Assembly (NCBI RefSeq): GCF_000733295.1
Contig: NZ_JPMI01000214.1
Span: 22,592 to 86,591 of the forward strand
Length of the DNA stretch: 64,000 bases
Direction of reading: 5' to 3'
Source of the DNA: Archangium violaceum Cb vi76
Lineage (GTDB): Bacteria > Myxococcota > Myxococcia > Myxococcales > Myxococcaceae
Both the position numbers and the translations under genes were made by a program. The notes below the pieces were generated by a model that did no database searches, had not been told where the DNA came from, and saw nothing but the letters and a program-made list of their open reading frames with translations. Below are positions 54,938 through 63,974 of the stretch, piece after piece. The stretch's first letter is position 1; each line of letters opens with the position of its first letter.

Positions 54938-57370
54938 TCAGCCGCGCATGTCCACGGCTCCGCCCATGGCGGAGATGAACTCACTCGGCTCTGTTCCATG
55001 CCAGAGCAGATGGAGTGACCGCTTGCACCGGGACATGGCAACGACGAATAGCTTCAGGTCATCCTCGCGGCGCTGCTCCCGGTACACCTCACTCTTGACG
55101 CCCTTGAAGTTAGGAAGGCGATCCCTGTCCGCGCCGACGATGACGCAGACCTCGAATTGCTGCCCCTTGACCTGACGGGCGGTGCTGACCGTCACGGCCT
55201 TGCTGGAGGTCCGCTTACCGTCCCCCATGAGCCGGTGAACGGCGACCTCCGAGCGCTTCAGTTGGTCCGAGACCTGCTCCATCAGTTCCTCGTCGAAGCC
55301 GATGACTCCGATGTCCGAGGGCTTCGTTCCGTTGCGGATGCTCCCCCGGATGATGTCACGCACTTGGTCGAGCATGGTCGCGGCAGACGAGAATCCGCAT
55401 GCGACAGGACGCTCACCCGTCCCTTCGCTCCCCGAGGAGAACGCGCCCCAATTATCAACAAGACCCAATGTGGGGTAGTTGCCGAGCAGTTGCTGGAGAG
55501 CGGCCACTATCTGCCGGGTACTCCGGAAGTTCTGCTCCAGCCGCGTCCCCTGGAAACGAGCCTCCGTGTCGAACCCGATGTCTCGTAGGCTGGGGTAGCG
55601 GGAGTAGACGGCCTGGGCCTCATCGAAGCACATCATGAATCCCTCGGGGCGTTTCACCAGGTGCCGCAAGAGCGTGAGCTGGTTACGGAAGAAGTCCTGC
55701 GCCTCATCAAGGATGAGGTAGTCGAATCCCTGCTCCGGCTTGCGGTACTGTTGCCAGACCGTCTTGGTTACCTCCTTGATGGCATCATTGGTGAGGTCGT
55801 CCGAGTCCACGAAGCCCAGGGTCCTGAGCGCGTCGTTGTAGATGCTGGCGATCTCCCACACGAACTTCTTGAAGGCCTTCTCCGTGTTCGCCAACCACCA
55901 TCCGGGTGGGCGCTTCTCGGTGAGGTAGGACGAGAGATCCACGATGTCACGGGCCTTGATGAATTGACTGATTTCCGTCTCGATTTCCCAGAGCCCGTTC
56001 TTGCTCTTCATGTCGAACAGGGCCCACAAGTGGTCGTACTCAGGCCCTCGCAGGCGTTTGCGCGCTTCATCCACGGCGAGCTCGATGGCCGCGCGCCGGT
56101 GGGAATCGCCCTTCTCGGCCCTATAGGGTGCCAGGGGCTCCACCTTCAGTTCATCCACCTTGACGAATCGGGCACACCAGTCGTGGAGGCTGGTAATGAC
56201 GATGTGCTGTGGAGAAGTGTCTTCCAAGAATGGATCCAGCCCCAGGGCCAGCATCTGCTCGAAGATCCTCCCTCCCAGGTCGTGATTGAACACGAAGAAG
56301 CCAACTCGGACCGGTTGCCCCTGCTCCTTGGCGCGGCGCGCCAGCATGCCCGCGCGCATGACGGCAGTGAATGTCTTGCCCGTGCCGGGGCCGCCCTGGA
56401 GCCGGATGGGCACATCGCGCCCAAGGTTGACTACGTTGATCTGCTGGGACGTCAGCAGGGCCATGGCGGCCTCGTAGGAGCGCGCTCCATGCGCGCTGCG
56501 GGAACTGGTCGTGAGTTGGTAGACCTCCAGGGTGGTCAACTTTCGTTCCCGGCGGCGTGCCTCGGAGTGTAGCCACTTCGTGAAGGCTCGCTCGATGGGT
56601 TCGTATTGCTCATCCGTGACCTGCCCCATGATCTCAAGCAGGTCATCCTCTCCGCGCATGGAGAGGATGTGGCGCATGGTTCCATCGTTGGTGATGCCTT
56701 GCTCGCGCAGTTGATTGAGAGTGATCCACCCATCCCGTAGGGGAGCGGGTACGGGGACCGGTTGTTGCTCCACTGGCCGTACCAGAGGAGGGAGTCCCTG
56801 CTGGGCGTCTAGCGCGGCCTCATTCAGCTTGTTCCATGCGGAGAGCTGTTGAGGCGTGGGCTGCCGGATCGTGGCCGAGTTGGTGTGGGTGGACCAGAGA
56901 TCTGCGTCGAAGAGTCCGAGGACGGTCGACAGGTTGGAACCCTCGACCGTGAAGTGGAGCCGATGGTATCCACCGGGTACGAAGATGGTATGGACGCTCT
57001 GCTGGCGGAGGTACTTGAGACCAGCGCGCTCCCGAGATTCCTGGATGTTGGCGATGTCCAGAAGACGCTTGTAGAGCGTCTCCCAATCTTTGTGGTCCAG
57101 AAACTCGTCGACAACATGGCCCGGTAGGATGAGCGACCGCCACGGCTGGAGGGGGGGACGCTCTCGCGTCGGTGCCACGTCGAAGAGCGCATACACGTTC
57201 TCCAGGACTGCCCCTGCGAGGAACCGCTTTCCCGCGACCTCGAACTTCACGCCGCCGCTGGTCGCAGCTGGCGGATTGCTGTCGAGGTGAAGAATGGCGT
57301 CGGCCAGGACCGAATGCCCCTGTTCTCCCAGGGCACGTAGGACGTTCTCTCCAATCCAGATGGTGTTCAT
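54938..57370 (-). CDS. SF1 (UvrD-like) helicase with RelE-like N-terminal domain
   Basis: An 810-residue cytosolic protein. Residues about 85-160 (FLDHKDWETLYKRLLDIANI, HTIFVPGGYHRLHFTVEG, LGLFDADLW) have the strand pattern of RelE/ParE-type mRNA-interferase folds. A linker with a wHTH-like part (about 210-290) follows, then an SF1 helicase core: Walker A GGPGTGKT (326-333), FVFNHDL, Walker B YLILDEAQD (551-559), QNFRSTRQI, QVKGQQFEVCVIVGAD and motif VI FVVAMSRCKRSL. Proteins combining RelE-like and UvrD-like parts occur in genome-defence settings, but no defence partner is adjacent. Base composition is lower in GC than the flanks, consistent with transfer. The catalytic residues of RelE cannot be confirmed. 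Confidence 0.82.
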   Translation of the reverse strand: MNTIWIGENVLRALGEQGHSVLADAILHLDSNPPAATSGGVKFEVAGKRFLAGAVLENVYALFDVAPTRERPPLQPWRSLILPGHVVDEFLDHKDWETLYKRLLDIANIQESRERAGLKYLRQQSVHTIFVPGGYHRLHFTVEGSNLSTVLGLFDADLWSTHTNSATIRQPTPQQLSAWNKLNEAALDAQQGLPPLVRPVEQQPVPVPAPLRDGWITLNQLREQGITNDGTMRHILSMRGEDDLLEIMGQVTDEQYEPIERAFTKWLHSEARRRERKLTTLEVYQLTTSSRSAHGARSYEAAMALLTSQQINVVNLGRDVPIRLQGGPGTGKTFTAVMRAGMLARRAKEQGQPVRVGFFVFNHDLGGRIFEQMLALGLDPFLEDTSPQHIVITSLHDWCARFVKVDELKVEPLAPYRAEKGDSHRRAAIELAVDEARKRLRGPEYDHLWALFDMKSKNGLWEIETEISQFIKARDIVDLSSYLTEKRPPGWWLANTEKAFKKFVWEIASIYNDALRTLGFVDSDDLTNDAIKEVTKTVWQQYRKPEQGFDYLILDEAQDFFRNQLTLLRHLVKRPEGFMMCFDEAQAVYSRYPSLRDIGFDTEARFQGTRLEQNFRSTRQIVAALQQLLGNYPTLGLVDNWGAFSSGSEGTGERPVACGFSSAATMLDQVRDIIRGSIRNGTKPSDIGVIGFDEELMEQVSDQLKRSEVAVHRLMGDGKRTSSKAVTVSTARQVKGQQFEVCVIVGADRDRLPNFKGVKSEVYREQRREDDLKLFVVAMSRCKRSLHLLWHGTEPSEFISAMGGAVDMRG

Positions 57371-57494
57371 GCAGTCTCTGCTCTCGGGCCATTGGCGCGA
57401 GAAGTAGTGGGGGCTGGTGTTCTTGTGGCGTGAGGACGTTGGCGTGCCTTGGCTGTGAAGGCCAGGACGCCTGGGGTCTACGAAGGCGAGCCCG

Positions 57495-58583
57495 TCAGGA
57501 CACGGTGGGTTGCGGGCTGCGGCGCGGGCGCTCCACGGCGGCCTTGAGCTGGCCGCAGCCGGCGTCGATGTCGATGCCGCGGCGCTGGCGCACGGTGCTG
57601 GGCAGGCCGTAGCTGGCGAGGATGTCCTGGAAGGCGCGCACGGCGTCGGGGCCGCTGGGCCGCTGGGCGTAACCCACCGTGGGGTTGAGCGGGATGACGT
57701 TCACGTGCGCGTCCATCCCCTTGAGCAACTGGCCCAGGGCGTGCGCCTGCTCGGGCGTGTCGTTCTTCCCGGCGATGAGCGCCCACTCATAGAAGATGCG
57801 GCGCTTGCGCTTCTCCGAGTAATAGCGGCAGGCCTCCATCAGCTCGGCGAGCGGCCACTTGCGCGCCGCGGGCACCAGCGCGCCGCGCTCCTCCTCCGTG
57901 GCCCCGTGCAGGCTGACGGCGAGCTGCACCGGCCGATCCTCGTCCGCCAGCCGCCGGATGCCGGGCACCACCCCCACGGTACTCAGGGTGATGAAGCGCG
58001 GCCCCAGCGCCAGCCCCAGTTGGTCCACCAGGATGTCCACCGCCTCCAGGGTGCCCTCGTAGTTATGGAGGGGCTCGCCCATGCCCATCAGCACCACGTT
58101 GCGCAGCGACTCGTTCGTCTCGCGGAGGATGCGGGTGACGTGCAGCACCTGGCCGATGATTTCCCCGGGCGTCAGGTGGCGCACGAAGCCCATCTGCCCG
58201 GTGGCGCAGAAGACGCAACCCATGGCGCAGCCGGCCTGGGTGCTGAGGCACACCGTGGCCCGGCCCTTGAACCGCATGAGGACCGTCTCCACCGTCTGCC
58301 CGTCACGCAGCCGCAGCAGCAGCTTCCGGGTGAAGCCGTCGGAGCTGAAGACCTCGTGGTGGGTGGTGGGCCGCTCCAGGCGGGTGCGCTCGCGCAGGGC
58401 CTGGACCAGGTCCGGCCGCAGCCCGGTGAGGGCGTCGAACGATTCCACCTGCTGGCGGTAGAGGGCCTCCCACAGCAGGTCGCGGTGGTAGGCGCTGTAG
58501 CCCCAGCCAGCGAGCAGCTCGCCGAGGGCGGCGCGGGGCAGGTCGTACAGGTTGACCAGGGGGGTGGGGGGCGTGGGCTGCAT
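57495..58583 (-). CDS. rlmN: Dual-specificity 23S rRNA/tRNA methyltransferase RlmN
   Basis: A radical-SAM enzyme that methylates C2 of A2503 in 23S rRNA and A37 in some tRNAs. The cluster cysteines are in AGCAMGCVFCATGQ. MGMGEPLHNYEG, SLHGATEEER and the methyl-carrying Cys of DIDAGCGQL are present. At 362 aa from ATG 58583 the length is normal; the open frame upstream has no family sequence. It is divergent from the FAD/NAD-binding gene. Confidence 0.97.
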   Translation of the reverse strand: MQPTPPTPLVNLYDLPRAALGELLAGWGYSAYHRDLLWEALYRQQVESFDALTGLRPDLVQALRERTRLERPTTHHEVFSSDGFTRKLLLRLRDGQTVETVLMRFKGRATVCLSTQAGCAMGCVFCATGQMGFVRHLTPGEIIGQVLHVTRILRETNESLRNVVLMGMGEPLHNYEGTLEAVDILVDQLGLALGPRFITLSTVGVVPGIRRLADEDRPVQLAVSLHGATEEERGALVPAARKWPLAELMEACRYYSEKRKRRIFYEWALIAGKNDTPEQAHALGQLLKGMDAHVNVIPLNPTVGYAQRPSGPDAVRAFQDILASYGLPSTVRQRRGIDIDAGCGQLKAAVERPRRSPQPTVS

Positions 58584-58756
58584 CGTCACGGAGCGATAAC
58601 ACACCTGGGCGCCCGGCTCATGGGGGGCGGGCGGCCGGGCAGGCCCCGGGCCGGCCTCTCCTCCGTCCCTCCAGAACCAGAATCGTGCACGGCCGCCTGC
58701 GGCCTGGACAGTCAAGGGGGGATGTGGGAGCCGCCCTCAGGGTTTACTGTCGGGGT

Positions 58757-60184
58757 GTGAGATTCGAGCAGCCGTGGGATGTACTGGTGGTCGGTGGAGG
58801 TGCCAGCGGCACACTGCTGGCGGCACAGCTCTTGAGGAAGGCCTCGGGGCCCCTCCGGGTGGCCCTGCTGGAACGCACGGGGCGTGTGGGTCCCGGCCTC
58901 GCCTACTCCACGGAGAACGCCAGCCATCTGCTCAACGTCCCCGCCGGGAAGATGAGCGCCTTTCCCGAGGATCCCGAGCACTTCCTCCGGTGGCTCCGCC
59001 GCCTCGAGCCGGACACGGGCCCGGGTGATTTCGTCCAGCGCAGGCGCTACGGCCAGTACCTGGAGGCGGTGCTGCGCGAGGCGCGCGAGGGCGCGGCCCC
59101 CGGGGTGGGCCTGGAGCTCCTCCAGGGCGAGGTGCTGTCCATCTCCCAGGAGGGAGCCGGCGCGAGGGTGGCGCTGGCCCGGGGCCCGGTGCTGGAGGCG
59201 AGCACGGTGGTGCTGGCGGTGGGGAACGCCCTGCCCGCGGACCTGCCGGTGGCGGACGGGGGCCTGTACGCGAGCCATCGTTATATCCGCTCGCCCTGGC
59301 TGGAAGGCGCGCTGCGTCGTGTGCGGCCCCACCATTCGGTGCTGCTCATCGGTACGGGGCTGACCATGGTGGACACGGTGCTCTCGCTGGCCGAGCGCAA
59401 CCACGAGGGCCGCATCCACGCCCTCTCCCGGCACGGGTTGCTCCCGCAGGTGCACCGGCCCGGCGTGGTGCCGGGCACGCCCGTGGCCGTGGCCGAGCCC
59501 CACCGCGTCCGCTCCCTCCTGGGCGCGCTGCGCCACCACTCCCGGCACCCGGGCGAGGGCGGGGACTGGCGCGCGGTGATGGACTCCCTGCGGCCGGTGA
59601 CGGCCTCGCTGTGGCGCGGCCTGCCGGAGCCCGAGCGCCGCCGCTTCCTGCGCCACCTGCGCTCCTTCTGGGACGTGCACCGCCACCGGATGGCGCCCGC
59701 GGTGAACGACACGCTCGAGCAGCTCCAGCGTGCCGGCGTGTTGCGCATCCACGCGGCCCGCGTGCGTGGCTTCCAGCTCTCGGACGAGGGCTGGGTGCTG
59801 GCGCGCGTCCGGCCCCGGGGCTTCTCGCGCGAGGCCACGTTCCGCGTCCAGCACGTCATCAACTGCACCGGCCCCGATGCCTCCATCGGCCGGGGCCACC
59901 CGCTGCTGCGCGGGCTGCTGGAGTCCGGGCTCGCCCGCGCGGACGCGCTGGGGCTCGGCCTGGCCACGGACGAGGAGGGCGCGCTGCTCGACGCGCAGGG
60001 CCGCGCCTCCTCCATGCTCTTCACCCTGGGCCCCCTGCGCCGGGGCGAGCTGTGGGAGAGCACGGCCATCCCCGAGATACGGGTGCAGGCGCTCTCCCTC
60101 GCGCGGCGGCTGTTGGAGCAGCTCGCCTCCCGCCCGGGCGTGTCCGCTTCCGGGTCCGCTCCTCAACCCACTCCCTTCCCCTAG
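58757..60184 (+). CDS. FAD/NAD(P)-binding protein (YdhS-like)
   Basis: The 475-residue protein starts with a dinucleotide site (DVLVVGGGASGTLLAAQLL) and the family motif GLAYSTENASHLLNVPAGKMS, found in the FAD-NAD(P)-binding group PF13454. A second site is VLLIGTGLTMVDTVLSL, and HVINCTGPDAS is near the end. Enzymes of this group are poorly characterised; some hydroxylate or reduce small molecules. GTG 58757 is the best start. It lies eight bases before the GCS2-type gene, so the two are probably one operon. Confidence 0.85.
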   Translation: MRFEQPWDVLVVGGGASGTLLAAQLLRKASGPLRVALLERTGRVGPGLAYSTENASHLLNVPAGKMSAFPEDPEHFLRWLRRLEPDTGPGDFVQRRRYGQYLEAVLREAREGAAPGVGLELLQGEVLSISQEGAGARVALARGPVLEASTVVLAVGNALPADLPVADGGLYASHRYIRSPWLEGALRRVRPHHSVLLIGTGLTMVDTVLSLAERNHEGRIHALSRHGLLPQVHRPGVVPGTPVAVAEPHRVRSLLGALRHHSRHPGEGGDWRAVMDSLRPVTASLWRGLPEPERRRFLRHLRSFWDVHRHRMAPAVNDTLEQLQRAGVLRIHAARVRGFQLSDEGWVLARVRPRGFSREATFRVQHVINCTGPDASIGRGHPLLRGLLESGLARADALGLGLATDEEGALLDAQGRASSMLFTLGPLRRGELWESTAIPEIRVQALSLARRLLEQLASRPGVSASGSAPQPTPFP

Positions 60185-60192
60185 GGCTCCAT

Positions 60193-61680
60193 ATGGGACT
60201 TCAAATCCAGAAAGAGACCTTCGAGCCCGAGGAGTACGAGCGCTTCGGCCAGCGTCTGGCGGACAGCCTGGAGGCGCTCCGGGAAATCCTGGCGCGTCCC
60301 GGCTTCGGCGTGGGGCCGCGCACCATTGGCGCCGAGCTGGAGATGTTCCTGGTGGACGCCGCGGGCTTCCCGCTGCCGGTGAACCGGCAGGTGCTGGGCC
60401 AGACGATGGACCCGCGGGTGACGGTGGAGATCGACCGCTTCAACCTCGAGTGCAACCTGCGGCCGGGGCCGCTGGCGGGGCGGCCCTTCACGGCGATGCG
60501 CGAGGAGTTCGAGAGCGCGCTGGCCGAGGTGCGGCGCGCGGCGGCCACGCAAGGGGCGCGCGTGGCGGTGATGGGCATCCTCCCCACGCTGCGCGAGAAG
60601 GACCTGGGCATGGGCTCGATGACGGCGCTCCCGCGCTACCGGGCGCTGTCGGCCGCCATCCGCCGCCGGCGCCGGGAGGAGCCGCTGCGCGTGGTCATCG
60701 GCGGCGAGGACACGCTCACCCTCGAGTGGGACGACGTGACGCTGGAGGGCGCCAACACCTCGCTGCAGTACCACCTGCGCGTGGACCCGGCGGACTTCGC
60801 GAACATGTACAACGCGGCCCAGCTGGCCACGCCGGTGGTGCTCGCGGTGAGCGGCAACTCGCCCTTCCTCCTGGGGCGGCGGCTGTGGGACGAGACGCGC
60901 GTGGCGCTCTTCCGCCAGGCGGTGGATGACCGGGGCGAGCCCCAGTCCGAGGCGCCGCAGCACGGGCGCGTCACGTTCGGCCATGGCTGGGTGCGTCAGG
61001 GCGCGCTGGAGCTGTTCGCCGAGTCGGTGGCCCTCTATCCGCCGCTGCTGCCGGTGCTGGGGCCGGAGTCCCCGCTGGAGTGCCTGTCCCGGGGCGGATT
61101 GCCCCGGCTGGACGAGCTGCGGCTGCACCAGGGCACCGTGTGGAGCTGGAACCGCGCCATCTACGACCCGAGCGACACGGGCCACGTGCGCATTGAGCTG
61201 CGCGCGCTGCCCGCGGGCCCCACGGTGGTGGACATGCTGGCCAACGGCGCGCTGCTGCTGGGCCTCACGCTGGGGCTGAGCTCGGACATGGAGGCGCTGT
61301 TGCCGGGGCTTCCCTTCTCCTGCGCCCGGGGCAACTTCCTCCGCGCGGCGAAGGAAGGGCTGGACGCGAAGCTGCTGTGGCCCGAGCGCCACGCGCCCTC
61401 TCCGCGCCTGGTGTCCGCCGGGGAGCTGGTGGAGCGGCTGCTGCCGGTGGCCCGCGCGGGGCTCGTGGACGCCGGGGTGGCCTCCGAGGAGGCGGACGAG
61501 CTTCTCTCCATTGTGCAGGCCCGGGTTCGCGCGGAGTGTACCGGGGCACGCTGGCAACGGAAGATGTTGGCCCGGTTGGAAGCCCACATGCCTCGGCAGG
61601 ACGCTCTGGCGGCCCTGCTGGAACGTTACATGCTCCTGGCTTCGTCCGGCAGGCCGGTCCACGAGTGGCCGCTGGACTGA
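60193..61680 (+). CDS. GCS2-type glutamate-cysteine ligase-like enzyme
   Basis: A 495-residue carboxylate-amine ligase. The N-terminal metal/ATP region reads TIGAELEMFLVD, followed by VEIDRFNLECNLRPGPL, VIGGEDTLTLEWDDVTLEGANTSLQYHL and GHVRIELRALPAGPTVVDM. These match the GCS2 family, which makes gamma-glutamylcysteine or related amides. The substrate may be glutamate plus cysteine or another amine. The start is ATG 60193. It follows the FAD gene by eight bases. Confidence 0.87.
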   Translation: MGLQIQKETFEPEEYERFGQRLADSLEALREILARPGFGVGPRTIGAELEMFLVDAAGFPLPVNRQVLGQTMDPRVTVEIDRFNLECNLRPGPLAGRPFTAMREEFESALAEVRRAAATQGARVAVMGILPTLREKDLGMGSMTALPRYRALSAAIRRRRREEPLRVVIGGEDTLTLEWDDVTLEGANTSLQYHLRVDPADFANMYNAAQLATPVVLAVSGNSPFLLGRRLWDETRVALFRQAVDDRGEPQSEAPQHGRVTFGHGWVRQGALELFAESVALYPPLLPVLGPESPLECLSRGGLPRLDELRLHQGTVWSWNRAIYDPSDTGHVRIELRALPAGPTVVDMLANGALLLGLTLGLSSDMEALLPGLPFSCARGNFLRAAKEGLDAKLLWPERHAPSPRLVSAGELVERLLPVARAGLVDAGVASEEADELLSIVQARVRAECTGARWQRKMLARLEAHMPRQDALAALLERYMLLASSGRPVHEWPLD

Positions 61681-61777
61681 AGTGGGCGGAATCCCGCTTC
61701 GAGACTTGCGGCCTGCCCCCTTCCTTTGCGACGCTCGGCTCCGTCTTCCATGCCCCTCGTTGCGTTGGTCTGCCCTG

Positions 61778-62911
61778 GTGAGTGAGCCTGTTGCTGCGAA
61801 GGTCCTCGTCGTCGAGGACAACCGGACGATGCTGGCCTTGATGCAGTACTACCTGAGCAAGGACTTCACGGTGTTCCTTGCCCGGTCCGCTGAAGAAGCA
61901 CTTGAAGTCCTCCAGCGGGAACAACTGCACGCGGTCGTATCGGATCAAAATCTTGGTGACGGGCTGATGGGGGTCGACCTCCTCAAGCGCGTCGCCGAGC
62001 TACAACCCCATGCCGCGCGCATTCTGGTGACGGCGTCCCAGAAGCTGGAGGACGCGCAGAAGGCCATCAATGAAGCGCGAGTGAACCACTTCCTCACGAA
62101 GCCGTTCACGGAACAGGAGTTGAAGAACACGGTGGGCCAGGCGGTCCACAACGCCGCCCTGCTGTCCATCCGCGACAAGATGGTGCAGGAGCTCAAGGAC
62201 CAGCTCGGACTGGGCCGGGGAGGTGCCGGCAAGCCCGCCGCGGGCAAGCCGGGAGCGCCGGGTGCACCGGGAGCTCCAGGAGCGCCCGCCGCGACGCCCC
62301 GGCCCAAGACGGCGGAGCCCCAGAAGGCGGATGCCAAGGGCGCCGCCTCCCAGTCGCTCATCCCCGAGAGCGAGCGGCTGGCGTTCCGCGACGGTCTGAC
62401 GAGCCTCTACAACCACCGCTACTTCCAGGAGGCGCTGAGCGCGGGCCTCCTGAGTGCGCGGCGGCGGGAGCAGAAGCTGGCGCTGGTGCTCATCGACATC
62501 GATGGCTTCCGCCGCTTCAACCTCTCGCGCGGCTACGCCGAGGGCGACAAGCTGTTGCGCCGGGTGGCGCAGATGGTGACGGACATGATGGAGGATCCCG
62601 TCACCCACGCCCGGAGCGACAACTCCTCGGAGATCGCCGCCCGGTACGACTGGGACGTGTTCGGCGTCATCCTCTGCAATGCCGACGTGGAGCGGGCGCG
62701 TACCTACGCCGAGAAGCTCCGCAAGGCGGTGGAGGAGCTGGACTTCCCGGAGGGGACCGGCAGCGACGTGGGCGAGGTGACGGTGACGGCCGCCGTGGCC
62801 GTCTTCCCGGACCAGGCCCGCAACGAGCAGGAGCTCATCTCCGCCGCGGAGAAGGCGCTGCGCTCCTCCAAGGCGAGCGGTCCCAACCGCGTGGTGTTGG
62901 CTCCGCGCTAG
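61778..62911 (+). CDS. Receiver-GGDEF protein with degenerate GGDEF site
   Basis: The protein has a receiver domain at the N-terminus (VLVVEDNRTML, phosphoacceptor Asp in VVSDQNLGDG, Lys in FLTKPF), a collagen-like Gly-Ala-Pro linker (GKPGAPGAPGAPGAP, about residue 160), and a GGDEF-fold domain (RDGLTSLYNHRYFQEAL, VLIDIDGFRRFN). The signature loop that should read GGDEF is YDWDVF, with both glycines and the catalytic Glu lost, so cyclic-di-GMP synthesis is unlikely; it may bind nucleotide or act by protein contact. GTG 61778 is used; an upstream extension is open but lacks family sequence. Confidence 0.88.
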   Translation: MSEPVAAKVLVVEDNRTMLALMQYYLSKDFTVFLARSAEEALEVLQREQLHAVVSDQNLGDGLMGVDLLKRVAELQPHAARILVTASQKLEDAQKAINEARVNHFLTKPFTEQELKNTVGQAVHNAALLSIRDKMVQELKDQLGLGRGGAGKPAAGKPGAPGAPGAPGAPAATPRPKTAEPQKADAKGAASQSLIPESERLAFRDGLTSLYNHRYFQEALSAGLLSARRREQKLALVLIDIDGFRRFNLSRGYAEGDKLLRRVAQMVTDMMEDPVTHARSDNSSEIAARYDWDVFGVILCNADVERARTYAEKLRKAVEELDFPEGTGSDVGEVTVTAAVAVFPDQARNEQELISAAEKALRSSKASGPNRVVLAPR

Positions 62912-62918
62912 TTGCTCC

Positions 62919-63012
62919 GCCCACGTGTCGGTGGGCGGACAGGTGCCCGACAGGGCCGGCTGCGTGCCGGCCTCCTCCCAGGGATGGTGGCTCCCACCCC
63001 CTTCCCTGGGAG
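62919..63012. other. Two hairpins between convergent genes
   Basis: CGCCCACGTGTCGGTGGGCG (62919-62938) and TCCCAGGGA...TCCCTGGGA (62977-63012, 19-base loop) form stems in the 230-base gap between the receiver-GGDEF gene and the LytTR gene. No T-run follows on either strand, so they may be Rho-type or processing signals; nothing else is visible in the gap. Confidence 0.35.
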
Positions 63013-63140
63013 AGTCGAGCCATGAAGATGTCCGTTGTGAGGCCTCCAGGCGGGGGACGCCGATGCGTATGACGACCCGGACTCGTGCCAGCGGCTGATG
63101 GTTCGGCCTGTCGCCCTGAGCCCGTCTGGGAGTCACGGCC

Positions 63141-63917
63141 TCACGGGCCGGACTCGTCCTCGGTGCCGCGGCGCAGGCCGAGCATGCGCCGCAGCTCGCG
63201 GGCGGACTGGCGGCTCACCTCCACCGTGTGGCCGCGGGCGGTGCGAGCGAGGTAGCCGCCCGTCTCCAGCGGCTCCAACCGGGTGACGTGGGCGAGGTTG
63301 ACGAGGGCGCGGCGGTGCACCCGGTAGAAGCCCTCGGTGGGCAGCCGGTCCACCAGCTCCTGCAGGGTGAAGTCCGTGAGGAAGTCCCCTTGCGCGGTGA
63401 AGACGGTGACGAGCTCGTCCTCGAGCGTGGCGTGGGAGATGGTGCCGGGGTCCACCAGGACGATGCCCTGGCGGGTGGGGATGGGCAGGCGGGCCAGGGG
63501 CCGCGCGAGCTGCTCGATGGCGGAGCCCTTGCCCGGCTCCGGGGCCTTGGCGGCGAGCCGGACGCGCACCCGCTCCAGGGCCTTCTGCAGGCGCGAGGCC
63601 TCGACGGGCTTGAGGACGTAGTCGACGGCGCCGTGCTCGAAGGCCTCCACCGCGTGGTCGGCGTGGGCGGTGACGAGGATGACGTGGGGGCCGCCCGAGG
63701 GCAGCAGCGCGAGCGCGTCCATGCCGCTGAGCCCGGGCATGTGGATGTCGAGCAGCACCACGTCCACCCCACCGGCGCGGACGGCCTCGAGCACCGCCTC
63801 GCCATCGGCGGCCTCTCCGTGGACGGAGACATCGGGGAAGGCCGTCAGCAGGCGCGAGAGACGCTTGCGGGCGACGAGCTCGTCATCGGCGATGAGGACG
63901 GACAGGGGAGGGCTCAC
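63141..63917 (-). CDS. LytTR-family response regulator
   Basis: The 258-residue protein has a receiver (LIADDELVARKRL, phosphoacceptor in VVLLDIHMPGLSG, Lys in YVLKPVE) and a C-terminal LytTR DNA-binding domain (TRQGIVLVDPGTISHATLEDELVTVF..., FYRVHRRALVNLAHVTRLEPL). Members bind imperfect direct repeats and usually pair with a LytS- or HisKA_7-type kinase, which would lie upstream beyond the window. Start GTG 63917. Confidence 0.93.
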   Translation of the reverse strand: MSPPLSVLIADDELVARKRLSRLLTAFPDVSVHGEAADGEAVLEAVRAGGVDVVLLDIHMPGLSGMDALALLPSGGPHVILVTAHADHAVEAFEHGAVDYVLKPVEASRLQKALERVRVRLAAKAPEPGKGSAIEQLARPLARLPIPTRQGIVLVDPGTISHATLEDELVTVFTAQGDFLTDFTLQELVDRLPTEGFYRVHRRALVNLAHVTRLEPLETGGYLARTARGHTVEVSRQSARELRRMLGLRRGTEDESGP

Positions 63918-63974
63918 GGGGCCGAGTCTAATCCCTTCAGCGAGGGCCGCGAAGGCTGGGGACCCGCGCTGACA

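Noticed and set aside
62220..62310. Short GC repeats (GGAGCGCCGGGTGC-like) as a regulatory repeat
   Set aside because: They are codons of a Gly-Ala-Pro linker between two domains of the receiver-GGDEF protein.
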